Positions 34,290-46,334 are shown, counted from the stretch's first letter. The stretch is 64,000 nucleotides of DNA from Moniliella sp. 'wahieum' (GCA_003971905.1 RSEE01000043.1:186001-250000), one strand, 5' to 3'. The notes: generated by a model not told the origin, from the letters alone. Numbers and translations are program-made.

Positions 34290-36309
34290 TTAGGAGTTAC
34301 TCGGCGCGCGCAGCGTGAGCAACATGGCATGTTGTCCCCCGGCCGAGGTAGCCAGGCTGACAGCTTGGCGGAGAGATTTGCTCGTGAGCAAAGTGGGCGT
34401 CTCAATCGTCTCCTCCCCGCCCTGCCCAAGCTCCGAGTTTTGGCCCAGCCCCCAGGTGTATGCATTGCCGTCGCGGGCCACCGCGACAGAGTAGCGAGGG
34501 CCCGCCGAAACTTGGACAATGGGACGGTCATCGGGGAAGGGGATATGAACCGGCTCGGTCAAGTACTCGTCAGGCGGAGGCCCACGTACAGGCGGTAAGT
34601 CCTCCGCCGACAAGACCCCAGCAAACGCACCTTCGGTACCAATGTGCGCTTCCTTCTTGGCCTTCATTTTGGCCTCGTACGCTTTCAGTTCTTCCTGCAA
34701 CTGCACCTCGCGCTCGGCCGCCCACGTCTCCCTCTCTTTGATCAACGTGATTTTGGCCGGGTGGTCGTCGCCCAAGCCCAGCTCGTTGCCATCGCACCAC
34801 CCGCCCTGTACCCCAGACTTGGCCATTGTCAAAGAGGAACAGAGAGAAGTGCGACCCAGCGTCGATCTGAACCACCTTGGCGCCATCATGCTTTTCTGGC
34901 AACAAGGCCTCTACCACCCGAGGCTCAACCACTTGGTCCTCAACCGTCTCCATACCCAACTGGCCAAACGTGTTGAGACCCCAAGCATACACCTTGCCAT
35001 CTTGGTTGACCGCAAACGAATGGTACGACCCACATCCGATCGTCACGATCTTACGCAGCGCAAGTTTGGACGGGTACAACGCATTGAGTTTGCGACGCTC
35101 AATTACCCGACGTCCCAATTGCGATTGTTGGTTGCCCCCCAACTCCAAACTTGGCCTTGGAGGGAGAGCGCAAGCACATGGTCCTCCCCACATACCACAC
35201 TCGAGAACCTGACCTTTTCCAGACCGTGCAGAGGACGGGGCGTGAATTGCAACTTGGCCGCGGCCGGGGTGGGATCGAACCCGAGAAGACCATCGTTGCT
35301 CTGAAAAGGACAAACAAAAAGAGTCAGTGGGCTGGAAGCTAGCTAGCTGTACGGCGGAGGCGGGGGGCCTCATGCATCATGCTTCACATGCATCATGGCC
35401 CTCTTCTCGTACGTACCACGAACGAACCCCATACGCGCACCTCGCCCGCCTCGTTGAGTGCGACCGAACAGGAATTGGAAGCGGCCACCGGGTCGCACGG
35501 AACGTTTCCACCTTACCCACCTTGCCCGCATCGGGACCGGTGCCGCCAATCACGCCTTCACCCGAAGGAGACAATCCCTCAACAGGCGTTGGCACCGTTT
35601 CGAATTCCTCCGCGTCACGCTCGGGATCGCGAGTTGTACTGCGCCCAAGCGCGGCATTGTCGTTAATCCCCACGTCCAGACCTGCCCCAGTTCACCCCAG
35701 TTGAATGAATTCATCAGGCCAGTCAGTATCCCCCATCCCACTCAAATAAGTAAAGTGTCCTCACGGCTTTGTACGTACCGTGCCGTTCGAGTCAAGCGCA
35801 AGGGTGTGCAAGCCCCCAGCTGCAACCTGCTCCAGCCCATGCGGACCAAGCTTGCCCTCAGCGATCGCCTCTTGCGCCCAGGCATGCATCCGCGGCCGCT
35901 GAATTTCATCCAGCGCATCTGTGCCTAGTCCCAACTGACCCATGTCTCCGTTGCCCCAGATGAAGAGCGAACGGACAGCTTGGCTGCCCGGGGCGGGAGG
36001 TGCAGCGAGCGCGTGGGTAGGCACACCAAAGGGACAAGGAAGCGGGTTGGAAATCCCGGTTTGAGTGGGAGCACACGTGGTTTCTTACTCGAGACGGAGG
36101 TTGAGGGCGGGGCACTGGGACCGTGCCCTCGCGCCCCAGACTGGGCAGCGGTCTCGTCGGGGGTGGCTGTGCGCAGACGTTTGGTCCGTTCCGCCGTGCC
36201 ATTCGTTTGGGCGCTGGGTTGCGCTGGGGGCTGGCGCGCCTTGTGGGACGATGCAGGCGACTCGCCTTGCGCCGACGGTTTGCCCGCAGCACGGGTGTCG
36301 CGGTGCCAT
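34290..36309 (-). CDS. RCC1: RCC1 / Srm1 Ran guanine-nucleotide exchange factor
   Basis: RCC1 loads Ran with GTP on chromatin, setting the gradient that drives nuclear transport. The seven-bladed propeller is visible: FIWGNGDMGQLGLGTDALDE with QRPR, GGLHTLALDSNGTVWTWGIN, GEVRVWGSF joined to SNDGLLGFD, DHVLALSLQGQVWSWG, QLGRRVIERRKL, CGSYHSFAVNQDGKVYAWGL, GSHFSLFLFDNGQVW, and SAGPRYSVAVARDGNAYTWG. The order and the LGRRVIERRKLNAL block match yeast Srm1. The N-terminus (start 36309) is basic with RTKRLR, a likely nuclear signal. Introns 35778-35682 and 35416-35301 are clear; one more may lie near 36080-35985. Frame changes occur near 36295, 35110, 34820 and elsewhere. A charged helical insertion (KAYEAKMKAKKEAH) lies late in the propeller. 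Confidence 0.88.
35366..35396. repeat. ATGCATC heptamers inside an RCC1 intron
   Basis: ATGCATC, ATGCTTC and a second ATGCATC follow each other inside the intron 35416-35301. This shows the heptamer class also occurs within transcribed DNA. Confidence 0.75.
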
Positions 36310-36776
36310 GGAAAGTGGAAAGTATAAGCGAGAAGGAGCGTCGAGCACCACCGTCGGGGCGGGCAGGCTGGTGTTGGTTGTTGGGTGCTGGCTATTCGCG
36401 GTGGGCTGGTTGACCCAGAAATCGACACGCCGGCAAAATGGAGGCAGGGCGGGGGCATGTGGGGGGCTAACCCTACACGCTGGCTGGGTGCCCTGGGCCG
36501 TCGCCTGCTCGCCCGGGGGCGCCTTTAGGCTGCGTCCAACACGTCTTGTCTCTCCACGCTCCACTCTGCGCCCAGGGAGCAACACACTGCGTACTGAACA
36601 TTGAAATCGGGAATGACGCAACCGTGCCTCGGTGCCCAATTGAATATTGAAATCGGAAGACGCTTACCTCAGCCGCGCCGCCCCCCTCGAGCGTTCTCCC
36701 GGGCGGCGCGAAAAGCTTCGCGGGCATCCCAGCGGCCGCCTGGCGTGCTTCCGTCGGTGCCCCTCCGCTCCTGCCC
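36310..36776. promoter_or_regulatory. Divergent region RCC1 / MRP51
   Basis: Head-to-head spacing of 467 nt. A direct repeat of TGAAATCGG..ATTGAATATTGAAATCGG (about 36601-36658) is visible. No TATA box is seen. Confidence 0.4.
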
Positions 36777-38565
36777 ATGAACGGCGTCTCGCCCAACTTT
36801 GGCGCCCTCCTGCGCGATGCGCGCTGGACACGCTGGCACAAGGAGCAGGTCTACACCGCCCCCCAGGCCTTCCGCGCCGTCGGCGACTGGGGGTTCAAGC
36901 AGCGCATGACCTCCCCCTATGCCTATGATCGTGTCGAGGCCCGCACGCCCAAGCGCACCCAGGGCGGCGCCGGGACCAACCCCCTCACCGACGCGGCAAC
37001 GGCCGAGTTTGTCGCCAACGGCGCACACGCCGGGCATGCCGTTTGCATCCCCTGCCAATCGCATGGGCATCTTGCGCCACGTCAAGGTCCGCAACTTGGC
37101 CGGCACGTTTGACAACAAAGTCCGCTGGAAGGAGACGGAGCGCGCAACGCTCTTCCGCAACGCCTGGTTCGACAAGGGTGCCCGTACGGCCGGCTTTATG
37201 GAGGCCTACAACCAGCGCAAGGCTCTTCCTTCCCAGCCCTTGTGGGGCGACACGTCAAAGCATCCTCGTCGCCCACCTGGCTCGCTCGGCCTCCCTCCCC
37301 CACAGTGTTTGACCCCACCACACTGGAGGCCAGTGTGAGCGGAACAGTCAGCGACGCTGCGCCGCCTCGCACACCCACTTCCGGATTGAACATTCCGGGC
37401 CTCGAGTCGGCTCCGAGTCTCAAAACGCCTTCCCCTGCCGAGTCGGCTGCACCCAAGGCGACCGCACCTGCAACTGCAACCACGACCGTCCACAGTGCAT
37501 GGGGAGGCGCTCCTTACATCCTCGATGGTCGTTTGGCTGTACCGAACTACCACTTCCTCTCGCCCAAGGCGTTTGGCAAGTTTGTCAATGGTGGAGAGTT
37601 TGCGCCCCGTTTTGGCCAAGAAGCTCGATGCGAAGCAAAAGGAAGCTATCAAGCTCGGTCTTGCCAAAATGCTCCGTCACCAGGCAATTGAAGACGCCAG
37701 CGCCAACCCAGAGACTGTCAAGAAATTGCGTGCGCAAAGCATGCTCTCGTGGCTCGAGAAGGTACCTTCGCTGGAAGAGGTGCCGTGGCAAGCTGCCGAC
37801 CTGTGGAACGCCGCGCGCAGCACCGATCGTAAAGAGATGATGGACGTGATTCAACGTAAAGCCCAGCGGAGGGTATTTGCACACCCCGAGTCCACCCTCC
37901 TCCCTTACCAGCTGGCCCGGCGCGATCGGGTTCACCCTACCGGTGGACTGATGTACGCCCAACCAGACGAGATCTTTACCAACCACCTCAACTCGGCTGT
38001 GCCTGGTCGTGTGCTGACAACGGTATCCGCAACCAATCAGCAGGGCGGGGCCTTGTCGCGTCTGACCCAGCGCCGTACCTCCGCTCTGGCTGTATCCTCC
38101 GCTGGGCACATGGAACAAGTCCCTGCTGCTGTCAAGGACATGTTGCTTGCCTGGAACATGCGCCGGACTACCAACCCCCACTCGGAGGCCACCTTCCGCG
38201 TCATGGAAGCCGGCATGGCCGTCTTGGGCGGGACAACCAATCCAGCCAGGGGCCGCAACATGCGCCAGGTACAGAACCGTCTCAACCGTGCTTCGTACGT
38301 ACCCAAGAGCATGGGTTCCGTCCAGGCCACTGCGCGCCCAGTCAAGATGGACGTCGAGGCTACAACTTCCTTCCCTGGTACGAGCTTCGCTGTTGCCGGA
38401 CGCATTTACCGCCCTGGGTCACAGGACCTGTCCTCCCTCGAGAAGTTGGATGCTACGATGGATGCCAAGTTGGGTGGTTCGGCGCGCTCCACGGCACAGA
38501 GGATGGACTTGGACGAAATGCTCAAGGGTGTCAATGCGGTGCTCCGCGACCGCGCCAACAGGTAA
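36777..38565 (+). CDS. MRP51: Mitochondrial small-subunit ribosomal protein Mrp51 (bS1m-like)
   Basis: Mrp51 is a fungal mitoribosome small-subunit protein linked to recognition of mRNA leaders. The start at 36777 gives MNGVSPNFGALLRDARWTRW, then QVYTAPQAFRAVGDWGFKQRM, the family signature (yeast ends the same block DWGLK). FDNKVRWKETER and a Pro/Ala/Thr-rich linker follow, then YHFLSPKAFGKFVNGGE. The C-terminal half contains HPTGGLMYAQPDEIFTNHLN and SAVPGRVL, typical of fungal members. The frame changes near 37,040 and near 37,600; both flanks match. No intron is seen. About 595 codons, longer than yeast (344) but usual for basidiomycetes, where the linker is extended (inference). Confidence 0.72.
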
Positions 38566-39951
38566 TCATAATGAAATCTATCGGTTGGCTCCCTTCCAAA
38601 TGCAAGCGTGCTCGCGACAATAAAGGTGGCGGAAGGGTGGGCAAGGTGGGCGAAAGAAAGGCAGGAACAGATCGATGGATCGATACCATTCGCCTCATTG
38701 TTCATCCATCCATCGAATGTGCATTCCAGGCCACAGGACCTGACACCCCCCACCCCATCTGTACTTTCGTTGGTCCTCTCTCTCTCTTCTAGCTTATAGC
38801 GCACTCGACTGGCTTGAGATCTGGGACCTGCTTCTGAGGGACTGGTTCCAGCTTCAAGTGACTTCAAGCTTCGCTTGCTCTGCCAGCCTCACCAGTGGTG
38901 TCCGAACAGTTTCCAGCGCGTCTCGTGCTCATTCATCACGGGGCAGACCGTTGCCACACTAAAAGGGACAGCTCAACGTTCAAGTTCAAGCTTCAAGCTC
39001 AACAGGCATGTCGTAGTGACACTAGTGACACCAAGAGTGGCAAGTGCAAGTGACAAGTGACAAGTGATATGCCATGTAGGGCCTGATGATCAGGTCTGTC
39101 ACTGCTACGGTATAGTATTGAACTAGCTATACCCGAGGCCAACATCCAAGGTACCAAAAGCCCATGGTGGAGCGAAACGAGAGACATCTAGTTGGGATAC
39201 TAAGGAATGGAGTTGAGGGGGGTAAAGTAAAGTCCATTTTCAAACGGCAACAGAGAGACTTAGGCCGTCCTTTCCTCCCTTAGAGCTTACACCCGCCGGG
39301 CGAGGCAAGCACCACTCAGGGAGGGGAGGAGGGCGGTCGTGCCCAGTTCCAATGGACGGCCACAGAAAGGGCAGAACGGTGCGCGAAATTTTAGACATCA
39401 AGAGAGACAGAGGGTAGTAGTAGGATAGTGAAGCTTGAAGAAGAAAACGGTGGTTGTGGTTGTGGTTGTGGTTCTGTTGGTGCGGCAAAATGACGAGGGC
39501 AATACGGTACCCCACACCTTTAATTTCCGTCGCTATCCACCCTTCCTGCATAGGATAAGGATAGAGTGGGGCAAAGGATAAGGAAAAGAGTGCAGGGGCA
39601 AGAAAGGGAGGCGGATGCAACTGCTAAAGGGGAAATGACAGAGTGGGATGCAATTTGGCAAGGGAGAAGAACGGGAAAGCGGGAAGAGGAAAAAGCTTGG
39701 AAGTGGGAATACGTTTGGTGGGTTGGTGTCGGGAAAAGGAGGCAGGATTGTGCGAAAGAACAAAAGACGCGATAAACCAAGGTCGAGATACGAGGTGCAG
39801 GGACGGAGAAAAAATGTCGCGGGAAGAGTATAGGGCCGCCCGTGGCCGTAGGGCGGTATCCGTCCGTTGCCGTCCGTATTATCCGTACCATCCGTACCAT
39901 AGGGGTGCAGCACACAATCGTCCCCACAACACGCTAGCACCACACCCTACC
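38566..39951. other. Intergenic region with AAGCTT and AAGTGAC motifs
   Basis: Nearly 1.4 kb without a recognised gene. It has TTCAAGCTTCAAGCT-type units at 38980-39001, an AAGTGAC heptamer array (39046-39068) and a G-rich, T-rich (GTTGTG)n stretch at 39452-39474. Confidence 0.45.
39046..39068. repeat. AAGTGAC heptamer array
   Basis: AAGTGCA, then two AAGTGAC and a partial unit at a 7-nt step. Unlike most arrays here, the hexamer is not self-complementary. Confidence 0.75.
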
Positions 39952-42900
39952 CTAAACAGCGGAGGACTTCCGCCTCGGATGCGGTGACGGTTGACGCGAA
40001 GGCACGGCGTACATGGGCAGAGGAGGGGAAGGCATAGGCATAGGCATGGGCATGGGCATCCCCATCCCCATCCCCATCCCCATTCCCATTCCCACTCCCA
40101 TTTGCTGAAGATGATGCTGATACGCATGGTGCTGTTGTAATTGAAGTTGCTGCATTTGCATCTGCATGCACTGCAGCTGGGTCATCGGGATTGGCTGCAT
40201 CGGCATGCCCATCGGAGCTCCATACCAGCTCTCGCGGGGGAAGAAGCAGTTCGGTGCATGCCTACGCTCATTCCACCGGCGCGGACGTGAGGGACGTCCG
40301 GCTTCCCGAACGCAACGCATACTGTTCTCCTGCCCCTTTCTTACGAGACCGACGCGTGTCGTCAACGATCAAACGAGATGCCGATCGGGGGGTCAACGTG
40401 CCGCCCCGTCCTACGTTGGTAGAGGACGTAGGCCGCAGCACAGACTTGGGGTCCAATTTGATCCCAGACGCACGTGGTGTGTCGGATGGGTAAGTCATGC
40501 CCCCCGTCCGCATCGGAAGGTGTGGCGGGATGGGGTGGACTGGTGGCACTCCCGCTCGTTCCCGATCCCGATAACCGTGTTTCCGATGCTGAGGAAGGCG
40601 TGGCAGGTCCGGGCACTTGCTCAGTCGACGTGGGACGAGTATGTGTCCCGGCAAACACCTGCGCAGGCGCACGGGCCGAAGCATGGCCAGCACCGTACAT
40701 TGGATCCAACAGGGTTTGCGACGTCCTAGAACTTTGCCTCCGGTCACGATTTTGGCGCAACAAGGCCTTGTGCGCTTCTTGCAGTTGTAGTTCACGAGCG
40801 TGCATGTCCCGTCGCTTGGAGAGCTCACTCGCCCCGCTTTGGGCACGCGCACGTTCCCCCCCGCCACTGGAGCGAAGAGGGTTAGATACTTGGGCGCTTC
40901 CATCGACGGAGGTACGGCGGGCTGCTACGGTCTTTTGATCGGAGAACACTTCCATCCTCAAGAGCGGAGAGGGACGGTGCATGTCCACTGCACTGCTGGA
41001 CCTAGAGGGGGGAAGGATACGTCCCCCCTTGGCCAAGGGTGTGCCCTGTGCCCGACGCTGTGGGCTCGGGGAGGTGCGGCCAGTCGAGGTGGAGTCTGGG
41101 GCAGACAGAGGTGTTAGGGAACTATCCCTTGCTGGCCAGAGCGTTGACAGTGGTCGTTCTTCCTCCGAATCTGACTCACTCGCCGCTTCGGGCACAATGG
41201 CAAATTCGGGCACAGCCTCGCTCCTACGGCGCGGCAAGCTAGGCGTCCCCAGTGCCGGTGTGGTAGGTGCGACGGGCAAGGAGGTGGAACGGGGAACGTA
41301 AGGTCGCATCAACGTCTTTTCTTCCTCTTCCCCTTCCTCGACATGCTCCAACGATAAGGGCGACCGTTTGAGCGGCGTGGAGGACCGAGTGAGCCTGTCC
41401 ATTGATAAAGAGCGAGGTGGAGTGGGAGTGTGCGCCCCAATGCCAGGTATAAGCGAGTGCGTCGATTGGCGCCGATTGGCCATGGTGATCGTCACATCGC
41501 CCTCCTCGTCTTCCCCGCCGGGGGACACGGTCAGGGGCAGCCAAGGCGCTGAACGGCGCCTGGAGTTGACCGATCCTACCGTGGCCATTGACAGGGTCGA
41601 CTGGCGCTTGGCCGACGCAGAGAGGAAAGGAAGCGAATCCTGTTCCTCCCCGGGCCCAGTCCCGGTAGTAGGGGAGACAACGTGGCTGAACCGGCGATAA
41701 CGGAAGGGTGAGTCAGATGCGGTGGAGGGTAGAACAGTAGAGAACGGACGTTGTCGTCCGGGTTGCCTCGACCGTGCAGCAGGGGCAGAGGGCTCTTGCT
41801 CACGTCCTTGGCTCGTTGTAGCAACGAGGGCCTGCATCCGTGGGCTGAAGGATAAGGGCTGCATACCTTGTCTCGCGCCGACAGAGCGGGATGTAAGGTC
41901 CGTCTCGTTTGGTTCCACGACCCATTCGCAGCACCGGTCTTCAACCTGGGACGCGCTGCCCACCGTGCCAAGCCATGCGATGGGGTAAGGACTTGGCTGT
42001 TGGGCTGGACGACCAGAGGTGAGACCAGTGCTTCAGCCCGAGCTGTCTGGCCTGCCCGACCGGCCAAACTCACCGGATGGAGGAACAAGGTTCTGGCCGT
42101 ACCGCTTTTCGAGCGGGACAAGCTCCTGGACTTGAGATGAGGAAGCAGATGTCTTTTCTGGGTTCAAGAGGCGCATAAGGATCAAAGAATGGCCGAGGGC
42201 CGCACGGAGATGACGTGCCGCACCGTAGGTGCTCTCATGGGCATGGACAGCACGAGACAAGTTCATACTCCTCGGAAACGTCAAATCGGTCACCAGTCCC
42301 TTGTTGACAGTCTGAGTGGCGGTAACGAGGAGCGCTTGTACATCCGGGCTCAGTGTTCCAGCTGGAGATACCATCGCGGCCAAAACAGTGGACCGATGCT
42401 ACGAGTACTTCGGGACCAGGACTTGCTGCGCTAGGTCCTCCGCCGCCAACATAGCCTCTTTGAGGGCAACGGCGATCCGAGGCTGGAGCTTGAGTAAAGT
42501 GCAGTTGTACAACGCCCTTTTTGTTCCCGAGTCGAGCATGCCAGTGCGTCGGGGATAACAGGCGGGGAACTTGATGAATCATGGTACTTTTCCTGCGTGC
42601 TGCGCTGGATGAAAGGATAGGCGATCGGGCCTTTTTGAATGCAACTGCAGAAGCCAAGGTAGAGAGGCGTGGGATCTTGATGCCGAGAGAAGCACGGGGA
42701 CCTGTGGGGGCGCTCGAAGCGTTGGAGCCCGGCTCAATGGTCGTATCTGACAGCAACGACGATGTGGAGGATAGGACAGTGGGTCGCTTTGACGTAGACA
42801 ATACCACTGGCGTCTGGAATGGTGGGAGGGTATTGGTCCTTAGCCATGTCGTTCACGAGGAAATTGGATGAGACCGACGCCGAGACTGAAGCAATCGAGG

Positions 42901-44343
42901 GGGCGATGCCCTCCTGTTGAGTCCCGAGCGACGGGGATGCGGCCAAACGGACGGGTGCGTTCACAAGATCGGTACCAGGCCCTAGGGAAGGCGTCAGCTC
43001 TGGCGGAGATGCCAATAACTTCCAAGGAGCAAGGCAGGTTGGCCGGGCGTCAGGCCAGGCTCCAAGTTGAGTGCGTCGGCAAGGAAATCAGGCACAGGGA
43101 GAGGGGGAGGCTGTGATGAGCGTGGCAAAGTCGACGAAACCGTGGGGGATGTCTACGCAAACCCGTATCCCTGTTTGGCTTCATCGGGTACTCAATGATG
43201 CATGGGGGGGCGGTGCCAATTCTTCCTTACTAGCAGGCGGCAATCCGGATTGAGATGTTGGGCGGGGTGATCTGTGCGCAAGTACATGTCAGTATGTATT
43301 TTCAACAAGCAATCATAATCAATAGGGTGAAAAGCACATACGGTATGGACTTGGCCCTGGGCATTGACAACCTGGCCCGGCGAAAGGTCAAGACCGTCAA
43401 GGGGGGCAGCCACATCAAGTATGTGGAACGACTCGGTACCATCATCGGCGCGGACGCTGTTAGAGGCAATGGTGGGGGGCACAGATCGTGCGAAGAAAAG
43501 AAGACGCTCGGTTCTCGGTGACGGATCATTGGTGGTCGCGGGACGAAGCTAAGCTAGCGAGGGGGAGGCGGTGTACTCCCCCTGCTAGTTGAAGTGAGGG
43601 CTGGGTAAGTCCAAGGACTTGATTTCGGGCGAAATCCAGCCACCACATCTGGCAAGATTGGGGTGAGCGTATCCGACCCCACAGGAGCAGCCGCTGACGT
43701 TTCCCGACCTGGCGCGTGGCTGGAGGGAGAGTGGATGCTTTTTTGAGCAGCCGAGGGACCCTGAGCAGAGCTTGGTCCATCGCTTCTCCTTGCGAGTCAC
43801 CATTTTGTTCCGTCTCATATGGGGCGGTGGGTTGGGTCTCCACGGGTGAAGGCCCGGGCGACGCCATCTGGACGTCAGTCACGGGGGAAGGTGGTGCGGT
43901 GACGGACAGGTTTGGAGCGGGAACAAGGGTCGGAGAGGGATAACAGAGTGGGGAGCTGGTGCCGGTGCTGAGGGGGCGTGTCGGAGCCAAGGGGCATGGG
44001 GCGGGACAAGGGAGGTGTCAGAGTTGAATGCAGGAGGGCATTCACTGTGCGCCGCCACCTGGAGGGGTCGGAGGGACGCTGGGGCCGAGTCGAGCTGGGC
44101 TGTGCTGCTGCTGCCCGAGGGCGGTGGTAGTCTGGCTAGCCAGGAGGGAAGCCGAGGGGTGGAGGCGGAGGCAGGGGGGAGGGCAGCAGAGGGGGGAGAG
44201 GCCAGGCTGGAGCAGGCGGCAGGGGGGAGATGTGGGTTTGCGTCGGGGTTTCCGCGGAGGGTTGAGGCGGGCGGCGGCGCGGGAAAGAAGCCGCGAGCGC
44301 GTCCAAAGGCGGAGGAGGAGGAGGAGACGGCGCGGAGAGGCAT
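39952..44343 (-). CDS. Long low-complexity protein, unrecognised
   Basis: I do not recognise the family. A long C-terminal reading (41963-40362) is rich in Ser, Pro, Thr and Arg with SP/TP and RRxS sites typical of a phosphorylated regulatory protein; a short helical stretch (SKRRDMHARELQLQEAHKALLRQ, about 40,800) may be a coiled coil. A helical domain appears at 42,500-42,100 (LQPRIAVALKEAMLAAEDLA, LSRAVHAHESTYGAARHLRAAL). The end (39952-40220) is Gln/Met-rich with Met-Gly and Met-Pro dipeptide repeats, then a basic tail RRKSSAV. The proposed start is the ATG at 44343 (MPLRAVSSSSSAFGRARG). Many frame changes and probable introns make the model approximate, and two genes cannot be excluded. 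Confidence 0.45.
40034..40099 (-). repeat. Hexamer repeats coding Met-Gly and Met-Pro
   Basis: Two adjoining blocks of hexamers, one of the GGXATG type and one CCXATG type, each 5-6 units, encode (Met-Gly)n followed by (Met-Pro)n near the protein's C-terminus. Confidence 0.8.
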
Positions 44344-44907
44344 GTCGGAGCAGCGGCGCAGACGACGCACACGGCGTGGGACAGAGGCAGACGAGGGGGA
44401 CGAGGAGGGGGGTGGGTGGGGGCGGCGTGGCGGCGCGATGCTGGCGGTAGAGGGCGGCTGGCATTGCGTCATCGATGAGCGCAGGGTAATCCATAAGTGC
44501 ATAAGCCAAGGGGAGCTGTGCCGGCTGTGGTGCGTTGCGCCTTGGCTTGGCTCTGGCTTTGGCTGCTTTGCCCCGCCACATGCGCTGGGTGGGAGGCGCA
44601 CCCTGGCCAGGCACCACACTATCCCGCCTGCTGCCCGGCAACGCTGGTGTGCTGCGGGCCGCATGCAGAGGTAGACGCAGGACTACGCAGTACGACGCAG
44701 TGCGCATGCGTACGTAGGGTTGGCGCTTGGACGGCTTTTCGTCTTGTCTCCGTAGCGCATGCGCTCGAGTGTGGGTCTCAGACTGGGATCTTAGATCGCA
44801 GATCGCACAGGCGATCTACACTGCTCCTCCGTCGCCCATCCATCACAGCGCCGCACTGCCCCCACCCGCCGAGAGGATGCGCCGCAGCGTGCCATTCTGT
44901 CATTCGC

Positions 44908-44960
44908 AGCTTCAAGCTTCAAGCTTCAAGCTTCACGCTTCACGAGCTTCACTGCGCAAG
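44908..44960. repeat. AGCTTCA heptamer array
   Basis: Four tandem AGCTTCA units are followed by two CGCTTCA-like variants and further AAGCTTC copies. Every perfect unit carries AAGCTT. Confidence 0.88.
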
Positions 44961-45290
44961 CTTCAAGCCAACCAAGCCTCCTGTCCTCAGCCTCGCATGC
45001 TCAGTCTCTTGGGTACTCCAACTGCTCAGTTCATTCATCATGGCACGTTGAGGCTCAGGCGCGCAGGCTTACAGTACTTCACGCCCCAGGCACTCAGGAC
45101 TCGCATGTACTCAGCACACTCGGTTTTTTACTCAGCTCAGGCGCTCGCGCTGCTCGGGCTCCCAGGCTGCGCACACAGGGTCAATGATTAATCAACGCCA
45201 CTGCAACGTGCTCCGACTCAAAGCGCCACCTGAACTCAGCTGCATTCTGACAGGGCGTGATAGTAGCAGCGCACAGGCTGAGCGCTGGCA

Positions 45291-45347
45291 TTGAACGTTA
45301 AACGTTAACGTTAAACGTTAAACGCGTTCAACGTTCAACGTTCAACC
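45291..45347. repeat. AACGTTA to AACGTTC heptamer array
   Basis: About eight AACGTT palindromes run at 7-nt steps (one 6-nt step); the spacer base changes from A to C part-way, with a single ACGCGTT unit at the switch. Confidence 0.88.
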
Positions 45348-45900
45348 TCGCAAGCGCACAGTCGCACCATGTCCACCCCACATCTACCAACGCTCTCCTT
45401 CCAACTTCAGTAGCTGTTCAACTATATAATACCGGTAACATACCACTCTATCTTCAGTAATTGTGTGCTCGTATATCTGCCGCGGAGCTCGCATCCAACA
45501 TCCATCCCAGTGCCCTTGTGAAGCTTATAACCGAAGTACGTAAGTACTATGGCGCGACGGACCGGTCACGTACCGACATGTACACCGGGCCGACACGAAG
45601 CCCAACGCGCCCTAATGCGACCGTTGTCGCGTTGTCCCACCGGGTCTCCAATGGTAATTGAGAAATCTCAGGAATGCATTTTGAGTGTGGTCTTTGGAAT
45701 CGCTCGCATATTTGTCAAGCTTCAAGGTCAACAATCAGCCATTGTTAGTGTAGCCGGTCGACTGACAATGGCTGCCATCAAAAAAAAAGAAAAGAACGTA
45801 CTGCGCAATTCCGTAGCATTTGCAATAGTTGGCGCTGTAGTAGGCACATCAACGCATCCACAACTCCTGGCTGCTGCCGGGTTCGCTTCCAAAAAGCACG

Positions 45901-46053
45901 CGTTCCATGTTGGGCTCGAACCAACGACCTCCCGATTATCACAAGACCGACCCGTCATTTCGAGCCAGGCCATCCCACTCCCGGTGCCGGGAGGGAGTTA
46001 CAGGGGGTACTGGATTAACAGTCGGACGCTCTAGCCAACTGAGCTAATGGAAC
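45901..46053 (-). tRNA. tRNA-Asn (GUU) with a 79-nt intron
   Basis: Read on the minus strand the mature parts fold as a full cloverleaf. The 7-bp acceptor GTTCCAT pairs with ATGGAAC. The D arm is GCTC..GAGC. The anticodon stem TCCGA/TCGGG closes the loop CTGTTAA with anticodon GTT. The T arm is GTTGG-TTCGAGC-CCAAC, with discriminator G at 45901. The intron (about 46015-45937) sits one base 3' of the anticodon, the canonical place, and contains a CTCCC/GGGAG hairpin. Box A (TAGCTCAGTTGG) and box B (GGTTCGAGCC) are intact. Confidence 0.93.
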
Positions 46054-46334
46054 TTGTTCGTACCTGGCAAAAGCAACCCGACAAAACTGTGGCACCTGAA
46101 GATAGTTAGACGATCCTCTCGACAGTATTGGGTGCGCGTAAACCCAGGCACGTGCCAACAACAACTGCCTTCCTTTTGTTGTACGCCGCGTTATTGGTTA
46201 GGGTACGTGATTTACATTGACCTCTGTCCGCGGTTTATATATAGTACGACCGCGCGCGATCTGTTTGCGGCATTGTAAGACACCAGCGCGCCGCGCCCGG
46301 CCGGCTTTTGATGTTATGGCTGCTGTGGCATGTG

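Larger units (their letters stand above)
44344..45900. other. Intergenic region with two heptamer arrays
   Basis: No gene is recognised. Arrays of AAGCTTC (44908-44960) and AACGTTA/AACGTTC (45291-45347) are the main landmarks. Confidence 0.45.

Noticed and set aside
35260-35285. GGGTTCGATCCC, resembling a tRNA T arm (minus strand)
   Set aside because: It encodes GLLGFDP of the RCC1 propeller, and no acceptor, D or anticodon arm surrounds it.
44908-44960. Regular short repeats as a CRISPR-like array
   Set aside because: Units are 7 nt without unique spacers, and the genome is eukaryotic.
45549-46034. Plus-strand 161-codon open frame containing HVGLEPTTSRLS
   Set aside because: That peptide is the antisense reading of the tRNA-Asn T and anticodon arms, a well-known source of spurious protein annotations.
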